DNA of 64,000 nt, from the NCBI GenBank assembly GCA_037576215.1, contig JBANDB010000004.1:2852001-2916000 (forward strand), in the 5' to 3' direction. The DNA comes from Armillaria gallica. Taxonomy: Eukaryota; Basidiomycota; Agaricomycetes; Agaricales; Physalacriaceae. This document shows, piece by piece, positions 35,445 through 47,100 of this stretch; the first letter of the stretch is position 1, and every line of letters begins with the position of its first letter. Under the pieces are notes generated by a model that saw only the letters and a program-made list of their open reading frames with translations, was not told where the DNA came from and did not search any database. The position numbers were made by a program, and so were the translations under genes.

Positions 35445-37106
35445 TTAGTATAAAATTGGAGATAAAGGAACAAATGGCAGACCAATTACAATCGACTGAC
35501 AAAAGACTCTTCCGGGGCACTTTTGAAACCAGCTCTGCGGCATCGTCCAGGTCCTCTCTGGGTCTCGTACCATGAACTTGAAGGGATTTGGTATTCCCAG
35601 CGGTACCACAAAAAGGTAGATGGGCACGAGGCCTGGATAACGGCGGAGGATTTCACAGATCACCTCGACTCCCTGCTCAGAACCTTCGTTCTCGGTTTCT
35701 GCTGCTATCCGCACTATATACAAGACTGTTGGGTCTGGGGTGGCCGCTTTCGGGTCTGAACAATCGCGCCATGGGTCGTGCCCAAAGAATATTCCATTGA
35801 ACAACAAATCTTGAACGACTTGTCGAGGAATGTAAAAGCAAGTCGTGTCGAAAAGAATCTCTGTCGCGGAGGAATAGAACACTGGCGTTCTGGTAACGCC
35901 ACAGATAGGAAGATAATGATGAGTACACGGAATTTCGGAAGAGATAAAAGATTTTGTCCTCTCGACCAGATTCATTTCATGGAGAGGAGGTGATGGTTTG
36001 AATTGCGTCGTTTCCCGGCATATCTGTTTGCGAGCAATGACTTGAAACAGCCATCGGCCGGCAACAGTTTCAGCGGGATGATAGCTAAAAGGGGAGAAGC
36101 AGGCCAGCGCATCTTCGTAGCTAATATGAGTAAGTTGGTCCCAAACTTCCTGCGCAAGACGAGGGGAGCGGAAGTCGAGATACGTTTCGTCACTCCATCT
36201 AGCAAAGTGGCGATACATTAGAGCCTCAGAACATGGCCTACGTGGTGGAATTCTCCATGGCGCATCGTTGTGAAAACTGAGTAGTACTTGAACGAGGGAA
36301 GCCTGATTAGAAACATGTAGGTGATGGCTATATAGATGGTTCACGGCGCCCAATCCATGGGTTAAGAAAACGGTATAAATGTCCCGTATGATAGGCCCGC
36401 AATAGCTCAGAACTTGTGGTAACTGCGATTGATACAAATCGAGCGTGGCCTGGTCGATGTCTAAAAGCTTTACCCTGTCCAAGATATCAGAGATTAAATA
36501 CGGAGACGATGAGCAGGGAACACACGCCATGGAAATTTCCTGTTCACTCCAAGGATTCATAACGAGCCGAAATGGATATCTACTATCTATCCAAGCAGAG
36601 TACAGCTCCTCTGGCCGTGATGAAGCGAATATAGGCAAGATGCAACCGTGGTCGGTGAGTTCTATCGGAGGACATTCTCCGTTGAAACTATCCATGAGAC
36701 ACCATATAGGTGCGCGAATGAGCTCATACAGATCCTCGTAGATTTCTCTGACGCCATCTTTCGAGAAGTGAACAACTTGATGGTAGAAGTAGAACATAAC
36801 ATCCCGCGACTCTTGCAGACATCGGACGAGGGCATATAATAGGAACATAGATTTTCCAACACCTGAATGCCCGTCCAGAACGACTGCCCGCGAATAATTT
36901 TGTTTATACCCAGAAAAAGTCTGTAGCCGCTCGAAGAGATAGATGTATTCCTCGCGGACTAGAAGTCGGGAGCCGCAGCCTGAGGAGGTAAATTCGATAT
37001 GGTTTGGGAAAGCCGGAAAGTGTATAACCGTGTTGGCGATAAGAAAGTCGTCCTTTCCCCACCAGTATTCGTGAAATTGCTGCAAAGTAGTCATGAGGAT
37101 CATCAT
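35445..37106 (-). CDS. RHSP/Crinkler-type P-loop NTPase with nuclease-like C-terminus, copy C
   Basis: One uninterrupted frame of 553 aa. It has FHEYWWGKDD, LLVREEYIYLFERLQ, Walker A GHSGVGKS, Walker B-like IWCLMDSFNGE, LPIFASSRPEE, MNPWSEQEIS, then the C-terminal FYIPRQ, LFNGIFFG, LYIVRIAAETE and PIYLFVVP. As in copy A, the endonuclease-type Asp is Asn and Gln is Arg. The intron of the other copies is present at 36475-36525 with good GT and AG ends, but here it is 51 nt, in frame and stop-free, so both spliced and unspliced messages would be translatable. Met 37094 (MTTLQQFHEYWW) matches the start of the other copies better than Met 37106. Confidence 0.85.
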   Translation of the reverse strand: MMILMTTLQQFHEYWWGKDDFLIANTVIHFPAFPNHIEFTSSGCGSRLLVREEYIYLFERLQTFSGYKQNYSRAVVLDGHSGVGKSMFLLYALVRCLQESRDVMFYFYHQVVHFSKDGVREIYEDLYELIRAPIWCLMDSFNGECPPIELTDHGCILPIFASSRPEELYSAWIDSRYPFRLVMNPWSEQEISMACVPCSSSPYLISDILDRVKLLDIDQATLDLYQSQLPQVLSYCGPIIRDIYTVFLTHGLGAVNHLYSHHLHVSNQASLVQVLLSFHNDAPWRIPPRRPCSEALMYRHFARWSDETYLDFRSPRLAQEVWDQLTHISYEDALACFSPFSYHPAETVAGRWLFQVIARKQICRETTQFKPSPPLHEMNLVERTKSFISSEIPCTHHYLPICGVTRTPVFYSSATEILFDTTCFYIPRQVVQDLLFNGIFFGHDPWRDCSDPKAATPDPTVLYIVRIAAETENEGSEQGVEVICEILRRYPGLVPIYLFVVPLGIPNPFKFMVRDPERTWTMPQSWFQKCPGRVFCQSIVIGLPFVPLSPILY

Positions 37107-37600
37107 GAAGGATAGGGTAAGGATAGGATGGTGGATCTTGTCAAAAGGGGTCGACGGACCGGATTCCCGTCACCAACGCACCACAAACAAAGATATACAG
37201 GAAACTTCGACGATTGCCATCAACCTTGTCCTTCCCATGTCTCCCTTTTTTCAGATGGTACTGCCTTCGAATGCATCTGGGCGTCTGGCCTATATATGGA
37301 TTAGTGATGAGGGTAGAACATAGAAAATGCCAAGTAACTGGTACACCAAGTGTCGACTCCTCAAAGCCCCAATAATGCGCTCCTCGTTCTATTTTGGACT
37401 CATCTAACATGACTGCGCTAATTATCGACCGCCGCCGTCACCGTCGCAATGTTCCTGTAGAACCGTAGAGTGGATTACTATATCATATCGTAGCGGTGCG
37501 AGCACCGAGTCCCCGATTATTTCTGGACCTTATATCTTTTCCGGATCCTTCCAGTGCAAGGATGTCTCAGAACTATTTCACCTTCTATTAATCGACCATA
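37107..37600. other. 5' flank of NTPase copy C
   Basis: The last 45 bases before the NTPase start (minus strand) resemble those of the other copies (CATCCTATCC..CCCT..CATG). An 89-codon open frame (37141-37410, minus) has no recognisable family and is not called. Confidence 0.4.
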
Positions 37601-38105
37601 ATGACTATTATGCCTCGGGCTACACAATTTCACGTTGAACCTGTTTTAACTGCTTCGGAAGAACGTCTCGTACTTTTGCCTATCCGTTATCCAGAGGTAC
37701 GCTGTGATCTCGTTGCTTTTACTCGGTTTAAATTTTCACGAAAAGGCATATAACTTTTACAAAAAAGCACAGGCGTCTGCGGAGGAAATGAACCTTACGC
37801 AGGATCGTGTCCAGTGCGAAACCGCCTTAACGGAACCAGAGCCGGCTATGTTTCGGCATGTTCTTACCTTCTTTGCTACAGCTAATTCCGTCGTTGACGA
37901 GAATCGTGTGGAACGATCTGCTTGTGAGGTTCAAGTGCCTGAATTTAGGCGTCTCTACGTCTTTCAGGCGATGATGGAGAACGTGCACTGGGAAGTGTAC
38001 TCATTATTGATTGACACGTTCATCCGGGATCCTGAGGAGCAGACCACACTTTTTCACGCTTTCAAAGAAATCTCAGGTGTCAGGAGAAAGGCCGATTGCT
38101 CTTGA
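37601..38105 (+). pseudogene. Truncated ribonucleotide reductase small subunit (R2)
   Basis: Exons 37601-37696 and 37746-38105 (intron of 49 bp) read as 151 aa. R2 landmarks are unmistakable: RLVLLPIRYPE, YNFYKKAQAS, FRHVLTFFATANSVVDENRV, CEVQVPEFRRLYVFQAMMEN, HWEVYSLLIDTFIRDP and ISGVRRKAD. The FWT of the usual ASFWTAEEMDLSKD is deleted and its Asp is Asn (AEEMNL). The frame stops at ADCS where intact R2 continues ADWALRW; a two-base loss explains this. The C-terminal two thirds, with the remaining iron ligands and the R1-binding tail, are absent. It cannot make a working subunit and lies among the NTPase copies. Confidence 0.88.
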
Positions 38106-38565
38106 CTTTCCGCCAGTCGCCAAGGACCCGACTCATTTCCTTAACGGTTATTCCCTCAAAGGAATCTCTGAGCTGCTCCTTAGTTCGATATAACCACGAG
38201 GGATTTGATTGTAAAGACATGTAGGACAGGTTATAGTATGAGCGCGGATGAAACTCTGCACGGGCGATTTCCTCCAAAGATATAAAGACCCGCAGATCAT
38301 AAGAAACATCGTCAACCATAAATCCAGCGTCCGTCCAGATCACTTTAATGTCCGACCACCCACTCTCAGCACTAAAAATGTTATGAAGCCACGTACAAAC
38401 ATGTTCCACTGTGTTAAAGGTCTCCAGGTGTAACTGAGAGAAATACAGCGGACTATAGTACTCCGGGAACTGAGAAGGAAAATGCTCCAAGTCTGTCGGG
38501 GGCACCTGACTCTCATCAAGCACGCGTACGCGACGGCAAGGTAGTTTCGGAAGAAGAAAGGCCAT
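38080..38565 (-). CDS. Hypothetical protein, single exon
   Basis: Open frame of 161 aa starting MAFLLPKLPCRRVRVLDE, with regular codon usage and a well-mixed composition (many aromatic and acidic residues). No signal peptide, membrane segment or known motif is seen. Its last 26 bases overlap the 3' end of the R2 pseudogene on the other strand. It may be a fragment of a longer basidiomycete gene with F-box-like neighbours; I recognise no family. Confidence 0.4.
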   Translation of the reverse strand: MAFLLPKLPCRRVRVLDESQVPPTDLEHFPSQFPEYYSPLYFSQLHLETFNTVEHVCTWLHNIFSAESGWSDIKVIWTDAGFMVDDVSYDLRVFISLEEIARAEFHPRSYYNLSYMSLQSNPSWLYRTKEQLRDSFEGITVKEMSRVLGDWRKVKSNRPFS

Positions 38566-39330
38566 GCTTTAACACTGATCAAAAGCAGCAAGAACGATCA
38601 AGCCCCCTAGAAGTAGCTGCAGCACGCAGAGCGTAGTCACCAAGCGACGCCTCCTCAAGATGGAGACTGTGCACTATCAATTATTGACCGCACGAGTAAA
38701 GTGCACGATTCATCCTCTGGCGGAAGTCCAGCTATCAACCCACACCAAAAAATATAATGAAAAGAGCGTACTGAACAGATAAAGACTCCTTCAGACAGCA
38801 CGCAGTTTTTTTTTTTTTTGAGGACTTAGAATCGAGCCTGTTTACAGCGCGGCTATTAGAGTCTAGCTCAAGGAAGGCGGGTCGTTGGAAGGATGGCGGT
38901 CGGGCGTTCACGCGGGAAAGAAACCTTCGCGATGACCAAGACGGCGAAACAATACCGTTCTCCGAAACATCCAACGAAAATATCTACCTCTCGTGACGCC
39001 TAAAATTCTAAATCGAGTAATTATGTCAAGAATCAATAAGTACAAAATGACCCCTAATCTGATGACTTGGCAGGACGATGGTCGTTATCTCACCAGTAAT
39101 GCCCTCTGTCGTTTCCTCTATTCATCGGAAAGAATCGGGGATGTTCCCCGTGATTGCATGTTTCACAATCTTATTCATGCATACTACAGATCCGGATTCC
39201 CCGTTAGATGTTGAGGGAAACTGCGAGTCTTCAAGCCCGTCAGTTCGATTTCCTGGAGAACGTTCGCAAGACGGAACATAAAATATATACATGCTATAGT
39301 TTGAAAATAAGAATACAACGTCCTGCAGAG
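38566..39330. other. Intergenic, nothing recognised
   Basis: Contains a 12-base poly-T run near 38808 and no supported gene. The part from about 39200 on resembles the 3' flank of NTPase copy C (ATAGTTTGAA..ACAACGTCCTGC), so the family similarity extends past the coding sequence. Confidence 0.45.
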
Positions 39331-41081
39331 TCACAAATAAGGGCTATTCCATGTGATGAGATGGTCCGTAGTCGATTCCAGTGGCTTCCACCACACTAGT
39401 CTACATTCAAGACGAGTTAGCGTAAGAGCCAAAGATAAAGAAACAAATGGCAGACAAATTTCGATTGGCTGACAAAAGACCCTTCCAGGGCACTTTTGAA
39501 ACCAGCTCTGCGGCATTGTCCAGGTGCTCGTCGGGTCGTCTGCGGGAAAAGGGGACTTGTAAGTGGCCATTGGTTGATTTGGGTCCGGTAGTGGAACCAC
39601 CAAAAGGTAGGTAGGTACAAGGCCTGGATGACGGTGGAGGATTTCACAGATCGTGTCAACTCCCAGCTCAGAAGCTCCATTTTTAGCTTCCGTCGTTGTC
39701 TGCAAAATATACAGAACTGTTGGGTCTTTGGTCGAACCTGAATAATCGGGCAATAGGTCGTGCCCAAAGAACAATCCATCAAACAGCAAGTCTTGAGAGA
39801 CCTTGCGGGGTATGTAGAAGGAAGTTGCGTTGCAAAGAATCTCCGTCGTGGAAGAGTAAAAGACCGGGGTCCTCTCCGCGTTATTGATAGGAGGACAGTA
39901 ATGATTACAGAACCCAGTGTCGATAAAGGTTCTTGTCCCTTCGGCCAGACTCATTGCCTGCAGATGAGCCAACGGTTTGAACTGCGCTGTTTGTCGGCAT
40001 ATCTGTTTGCAAGCAATGACTTGAAACAGCCATCGGCCAGCGACTGTTGTAGCAGGGTTGAGACCAAAACGGGAGAAGCAGGCCAGCCCATCCTCGTATC
40101 CAAGATGAATAAGTTGCTCCCACACTTCTTGTGCAAGACGGGGAGAGCGGAAGTAGAGATACACATCGTCACTCCCTCCGGCATATGCAGCCGGTCGACG
40201 AAACGTTAGAGCCGCAGAGCAGGGCGTGTAAATATTTTTCCATGTAGAGCAGTGAAAAGTCTTAAGTACTTCAATGAGGGAAGCAGGATTATAAACGCGT
40301 GGCTGAGGACCATAGATCTGGTCAATGATAATAGTCGCTCCCTCGCATAAGAGACAATTACGAATGTCCTGTATGATAGGCCCGCAAAAGTTCAAAGCTT
40401 GTGGCAATAGCGATTGATACAGAACGAGCGAGGCCTCGTCGCGACTTAAAAGCTTTGCCCTGTCAACACGTCAGAAATAGAATACGGAGACGACCAGCAA
40501 GAAGCAAACCCTATGGAAATTTCCTCATCGCTCCAAGGATTAAGAATGATCTGAGAAGCACACTTCCTTTTAGCCCAGCGAGAATGCAGCTCCTCTGGCT
40601 GTGATGAAGCGAGTATAGGAAAAATATGCGTGTGGCTGACGAGCTCGAGTGGAGGAGGCTCCCCACCATAACTATCTATGAGACACCATATAGGGGAGCT
40701 GAAGGAGTCATACGGGAAGTCGAGGCCAATTTCCTTGACACCGTCTTTTGAGAACAGAAGGGTTCGACAGATGAAGTGAAATATAACATCCCGAGACTCC
40801 TGCAGACATCAAATGAGGGCGTAGAAGAGGAACACAGACTTCCCAATCCCCGAATGTCCGTCCAGGACAATGCCCCGTTGATAACACATAGGAGTTTCAC
40901 AAAAGCGCTGCAGCCGCTCGAAGACATAAATATAATCCTTGCGGACCAAAAGCCGAGAGCAGGAAAAAGCAAAGATATGGAGGTCTGAAAAGGCTGGAAG
41001 GTGTATAACTGTGTTTTCAGTGAGAGAGCTGTCGTTTCCCCACCAGTATTCATGGAAATCCTGCAAAGTGCTCGGAGCCAT
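39331..41081 (-). pseudogene. RHSP/Crinkler-type NTPase, copy D, broken by one nonsense codon
   Basis: Start Met 41081 (MAPSTLQDFHEYWWGND); conserved intron 40460-40509; last long exon down to 39456 with a donor, or unspliced to 39331. Walker A is GHSGIGKS. Directly after FLFYALI, where copies A, C and E have Arg, the codon is TGA (40809-40811). The frame then continues without other lesions through CLQESRDVIF, WCLIDSYGGE, FPILASSQPEE and NPWSDEEISIG to the C-terminal LFDGLFFG and LYILQTTTEAK, where Asp and Gln are both kept. One C-to-T change (CGA to TGA) explains the stop. Translation reinitiation or readthrough would be needed for a product. Confidence 0.82.
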
Positions 41082-41157
41082 GAGGGGGAAGTGTAAGATG
41101 CTTTCGTCGGGTTTCACCTTAATTTCACGTCCGAGAGCCGAGATGCCGCCTTATGCA

Positions 41158-41190
41158 GCCGGTCGGTTAACGGACCGAACTTTCCTGAGC
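41158..41190 (-). repeat. Dispersed 30-bp motif upstream of NTPase copy D
   Basis: Reverse strand reads GGAAAGTTCGGTCCGTTAAC then CGACCGGCT, a two-base variant of the copy at 17882-17915. It ends about 77 bases before the NTPase start codon. Confidence 0.8.
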
Positions 41191-41212
41191 TTTTCCTCTG
41201 CCTCATCGAAAA

Positions 41213-41610
41213 AGGCCCCCAGACGCTCCCGGCAAACTTTGTCTGGATTTTAGCATATTTTAGGCCCCAAAACCGCAAAAGCTTTGTCCAGAGTTAGCAT
41301 ATTTTGGGCTCGAAAGGGCAGCTCCGGCACTACAGATGATGTAAGTTCACATAGAAACCATGAGAAATTCACTCTATCGCCAAATTCCTTACCAAATCCT
41401 TCCGCAGAGTACCGACGTTAACAAGAATTGGTTAAAAGCTGTTAAAAAGCTGTTTTGGAAATGCAATTGGCAGGGCCGGCAGCTTTGCAGCAGCCGCAGG
41501 CCGGAGATCTTTGTCCGAGATAGCATATTTTGCCACCCAAATGATGCATATCTGAGGTCCAATTTCCGCGAATTTGCCGGACAAAGTTTGGCGGGAGCTT
41601 CTGGGGGCCT
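41213..41610. mobile_element. 398-bp MITE-like element with 33-bp terminal inverted repeats
   Basis: The left end begins AGGCCCCCAGACGCTCCC and the right end, reverse-complemented, AGGCCCCCAGAAGCTCCC. The match continues through CAAACTTTGTC for 33 bases with three mismatches. The interior has no coding frame but repeats TAGCATATTTT three times (about 41251, 41300 and 41521) beside CTTTGTC motifs. I see no clear target-site duplication, so the transposon superfamily is open. It sits about 130 bases upstream of NTPase copy D. Confidence 0.65.
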
Positions 41611-44182
41611 ATCCAAAATTGCGAGCATTGACAACAAACCTCACAAAGTGCGACCCGAAAACCCAGTCCAATTCTCACTAAGCCTATATTGAACATACTG
41701 AATACGTCTCATTCATCTGGGCCATCGATGAGAGGCAATCCATGATCTTGGAGTAAAGGCTGATGGAGTGACAGAAGTAATGTGCGTATCCTGTTCATAA
41801 GTATAGTGCGGATGCCATAACTAACAGTCTGAAGCTTCAGATCTGGATATCAGTAAAGCCTCCATGCAAGACGGGTCACTGTGTTCACTTGCACGTTGGT
41901 CGAACAGTTATTGACCAACAGGATAGTAAGATGCCAAAGGTCACTGGCTCTGCTCTTTATGCTCTCTCGCTGGTGGACATGAAGCTGAGTCCAACCCTAT
42001 ACAGGACAATCAAGGATTGCGCCTTAGTAGCCGGACAAAGGGTAAGCATTACTGCACATCAAGGCTCTCGTTACCCATTCTTCGCAAGCAAGTCAATTGC
42101 AAGGGAGTTTGCGCACCTCTTCAGTCAGTGTTCGTGTGAACCTCTCAGCTTGACTCTGTTGACCACGGGCGCTTTCACTTCTGCCCGTCAACAACGCGTA
42201 CGTCTTCTGTTCATCGTTGTTTTCAAAGCCTCTCGTTTGTTCGAGGAAAAGCCTGATTAATCATCAACGATCATCGTGCGCTGGTACTCACATCTTGATA
42301 AGTAGGTGGACTGATTTCCTGATAAGACTGAGTTGATAGTTTTCATTCAGTGCTCTGTTCCCTCGGCGGAAGTTCAACTATTGTCACGAAGTCGACGAGG
42401 CTTCCTCGCTGGCTTGGCGGACACCTTTCTGTTGCTAGACAGCTTCCGATCCTTGTTGACTTTCGATTATTGCTGAGTCCAAAATACTGAGGCTCAAAAC
42501 AAGGATGCACATCAAGGCGAGATGTCTTCGTTTATCGGACAGTATCGCATGAAATGATGCTGTCTTTGCTGTCTAACAAACTTCATCTATGGTGACCTCT
42601 ATCCACGGGGGATCTTAAGTTGTGGCGATCCTTCCAGATCACAATCAGAACCAATTGACTTCTGCCTCATGGCAGGATGTCATGCAAGCAAGTACCCAAG
42701 TCGACGTTTCAACCCTGCGCCAATGTACGATCTCCAGGTCCAACGTCAAGTTTCCTTCATCTGGAGCGTCGAGAGAACTCGAGAATGAATTAAAGATGTG
42801 CAGATTCCCAGTTTACAGTTTTCGTGCACATCGACCATAATTAGAAAGGAAGGCTGTCAAAGGTAGTCCTTCGTACGAGTTGAATCTGTAGCCGAAGCTG
42901 AGCTTGCAAGTCGCCACTCACAAAACACCGGAAGTCGCATTATGTGACTTGTCCGCCTTTCAGGATATTACAAGCTGTTGCCATACAGCTTGCCATCAAC
43001 GACTCTATGGTAGTTCATGTGAATAAAAAGAGAAGCGTCGGACTTCGACCCGATTTGATCGTAAACGTTCCGAGGTTCTAGGAATTGAAGCTTGAAATTT
43101 GAAGGCAGAAAATGCACTCCGAGGTTCCCCAAGCGGTGCACTCGCTTCAATGACATGGCATATTGGGACTACATGATAAGAAATCTCGTTGAACGCTATC
43201 TCTTCATTGAATGACAAATGTGCGCTGAGGATAAACAACTACAAAGCACGAATTCCAGGTTCGTAACCGTCATCATACTTTCTTGATTGCAATGTCAAGT
43301 GTCCAAACAGACGGTCAGCAGTCTACACGAATTCTTCTGCACATACTAGTACAAATGCTCGAAGGTATTGTGATCGGCATTCCCGGGCATGCCGGTTGCA
43401 TTGTATGCCGGTATTTGCTTCCAAAGTTGTTAACGTTTTGTCACTGATCCACTCTTTTCTTAATCGATATCAACGCCTTTTTACTTCTAACAGTCCTAAT
43501 TCTTTTCCGTTCTACCTCAGAATTATGTCTAGGATGCCTGTTAAAGTCCTTCACCGTTCCATCTCCTCATCTACCAGTGGTGCGTCTCGCTCCCAGAAAA
43601 TAATCCGGTGTTTTGCAAAGGTCCACCGATCAGACTTGATACTTTCCTGCCAAAATTGACCAATTACAATTCTGCAGCAGTTCACATTCTCCGAAAACTT
43701 GATGCAGGTATGATATTTAAACTATCCTTCTACCAAAATTCCGACGTAAACTCTCGAAGTTGAGGAAACGAGCCACTTCGAACATTTAGATTGACACATC
43801 TAGTTGATCGATAATACAGGAAGAACGCCAAGTCATTGTACGAATCGAGGAATACAATCTACTCCGCTTCGCAAAGCCCGCCTGATCGATCCCCATGGCC
43901 CTACTCAATAGCACACAATAGCATCCCCTCCCCCGTCAGCAGGGTCTGGTTACACAATCTATGCGTTGAAAGATAACGTCCTTCAGGTTGACGTCTTTAA
44001 TGATGTGGCGATTAGTTGACTTCTATCATCTGCGTTAAATCAGTAGCGTCGAGAGTGCGGCTGACAAGTGACTCGTTCAGAAGAAGGGAATTATGCAAGC
44101 CTACGGTCCCGATATCAAGAATCCCTATATAACTCTACCCAATAAATTGGGTGTCCCATATTCCCTATCGCTATCCTCCACA
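41611..44182. other. Long intergenic stretch, nothing recognised
   Basis: About 2.6 kb upstream of the Ppo gene. The longest frame (41889-42260, +) encodes 123 residues without a family, and I do not call it. A CCAATAAATT/TATATAA region lies at 44125-44150, ahead of the Ppo start. Confidence 0.45.
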
Positions 44183-47100
44183 ATGTCGTTGAGACCTGAT
44201 CTGACCAAGACTTTTGTCGTCGTACGTTGTCTTGGATATCAACGTAGTGGCCATATCACTGACCTGGTCCTGACTCACAGTCGGCTGCAGAGTTCCAGTA
44301 CTTCAAGGACAGACCAGCCCCGACGGCGCCTGATGGCTTGTACGACTCTCAGGCTGCTGCGCAGAACGAGCAGAACGGACAGGACGACCATCACTCGATG
44401 CTCTACAATGTTGTCAATGGGGTACAGCAGGCAGTGAAACGCGGGCCAATACTCCCAGACAAGCTAAAGGCCGCCGTGAGCTCATATTTCCTCGTTCCCT
44501 CACGTATAGACTTTTTACGGGTATTATAGCAAGGTATCTTGGATATCGTGAACAGCCCCGACGCGATAAATGACCGGAAAGGGATCTTCACTACATCGTT
44601 GGCCGCCATTACGAGGCTTCCGCCAGGAGATGTACAGGACGGACTCAACAACGAGGCTATAGCTTTGTTGTATAATACGTTGCCTCATCCACCGTCGACG
44701 TTCATCGGGCCGCGGTATCAATGGCGGAGCCCAGATGGCTTTGGGAACTGTGTTGAGAATCCTGAACTTGGGCGAGCCGGGGCGCCGTATGCGCGTAGCG
44801 TTCAGGAAAGCATTCGCTTCCTAGTACATCGCTGCCAGATCCGGGTCTGGTTTTCGATACGCTACTTTGTGCACGCGATGTGAGTATTCCTTCTTACCTT
44901 GGAACGATGTTTCGTCGCTTATGCATAACGTGACAGTGGCAACAACATCCTGGAAAGAACTCCTCGTTGACCTTTACTTTCGCATCGATCGTCACCCACT
45001 CACTTTTCAGGACAGATCCTGTCGACTGGACGCGCAATAATACGTCGTCGTACCTTGATCTTTCGCCTTTGTATGGGTACAGCCAGGCTACGCAGGACCA
45101 GGTTCGCGATAAGGTGAAGGGACGTGGGCTTCTCTACCCCGACACGTTCAGTGAGGAACGACTGGTCTTCACGCCACCAGCGGCATCTGCGCTGCTTGTC
45201 ATCTTCAGCAGAAACCACAACGTATGTCCTTAATTCTACCGTTTTTTTCGGATAGTAGCATTCTGACTACTTACTGCAGTACATCGCCAACATACTACTG
45301 AAAATCAATGAAAGGAAGCGATGGACCGACCCACCACCTGCCGACCCCCAGCAGCGTGCCCTGCAAGACGAAGAGATCTTCCAGACGGCGCGACATGTCA
45401 AGTCAGTTTCTCTTTACCAACAGCCCAGCGCATACTGACGAAACGATCAGCTGCGGGCACTTTATATCCCTCATCTTTGGTGACTACGTCGCTGGTTTTC
45501 TCGGACTCCCCCGTGAAGGGAACACATGGAGCATGAATCCGTTCGATGTTCGTCCCCTTTTACTATGTCGACTGTGTCGCCGGACTGATCAAGGTTCCAG
45601 CCTATCACGACAATGAAAGGTGAGAAAGTCACTCGAGGACAAGGTAACCATGTCTCTGTCGAATTCAACCTCCTCTACCGCGTAAGAACATCTTTGTTTT
45701 GAAATGCACTAGAAAACTCACGGACATTATAGTGGCACGCGACAATTTCCAAAGAGGATATAAAATGGACGGAGGACCAGTTTGCGTCCCTTTTTGGTGC
45801 GATGGGGAAATCAACAGACCAGGTCACCCTCGATGATTTCAAGGTCGCTGCACCGCTTGCATTCAGCAAGATTGATTCGGAGCCCAGAAAGCGGGTGTTT
45901 GACGGGTATGTCATAGCAATTTTTGTCTAGTGTTTGTCAATAATTTACGTATGGACAGTCTGGAGCGCCAGGCTGATGGGACGTTTAAAGATGACGATCT
46001 CGCGCGTATCCTGCAGGATGCAACCGACAAGGCAGCCGGTGCGTACCGCGCTCGGGGGACGCCGGCGGCGCTGCGCACGATTGAGATCCTGGGCATAGAG
46101 CAAGGGCGTCTCTGGGGGTGCTGCACCATGAATGAGTTCCGCGAATTCCTCGGTCTGGCCCGCTTCAAGTCGTTCTCGGAGTGGTCCACCAACCCCAAGA
46201 TCGCACAGACGGCAGAGCTCCTATACGGACACATCGATAACCTCGAGCTCTATCCTGGCCTGCAGGCAGAGGACTGTATGGCGTTGGGACCTGGTAGCGG
46301 GATTTGCTGTGGGTACACGATGACGAGGGCGATCCTGGCAGACGCGATAGCGCTGGTGCGCGGCGATCGGTTCTACACCACCGACTTCACACGTGAGTAC
46401 CATATATTATTTACCGGCTTTTTTCTGATCGTGTATGTGTAGCTGCCAACCTCACCTCATGGGGTATCCAGGATTGCGCCCGCAATACGGACAACGGCGC
46501 CTTCGGAGCGGAGCTTCCCAAGCTCCTCTTTCGTCACCTCCCCCGTCATTACCCCGGAAATAGCACCTACGGCCTCTTCCCCTTCTTCACCCCCGCGGCC
46601 GTTAAAGAGAACCTCACCAACCTTGGCCTCGACCTCTCGGATTACAACTTTGAGCGGCCAAAGCCAAAGCCGATCCCCATCGTGATCCATACGATCTCGG
46701 CTATCCGACATGTGTTCAATGACTTTAACATCTACAAGCAAACGTACACGAGCGACATGAACTTGCTGACGCAAGGTTATGGGTATGTCTTTCTTGGCCA
46801 ACGCCTTTCTCTTGTGGTGATAGTTTTGTTCAGATTTATGCTCTCATTTGACGAGAAAGAGAAACACGACTCCGATCGTGCAATGGTGAGTGGACATGGT
46901 GATGCTCCAATAACATTTTTCATCGGTACTCTGCAGACTCTAAAAGCTCTTTTCCCTGACCAAGAAACGAAGGCTAAATATGTTACATGGTATGGGGCCA
47001 AGACACTCGAGCTTCTTAAAAAGAAATCGTTCAAGTGCGATGCGATCCCGTTCGTTGTCTTCCGAGCACTAACCTTCTGCAGATACCCCGATTTGCCTGG

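Noticed and set aside
41889..42260. 123-codon plus-strand frame
   Set aside because: No recognisable motif, no neighbouring exons and no similarity to other genes in the window.
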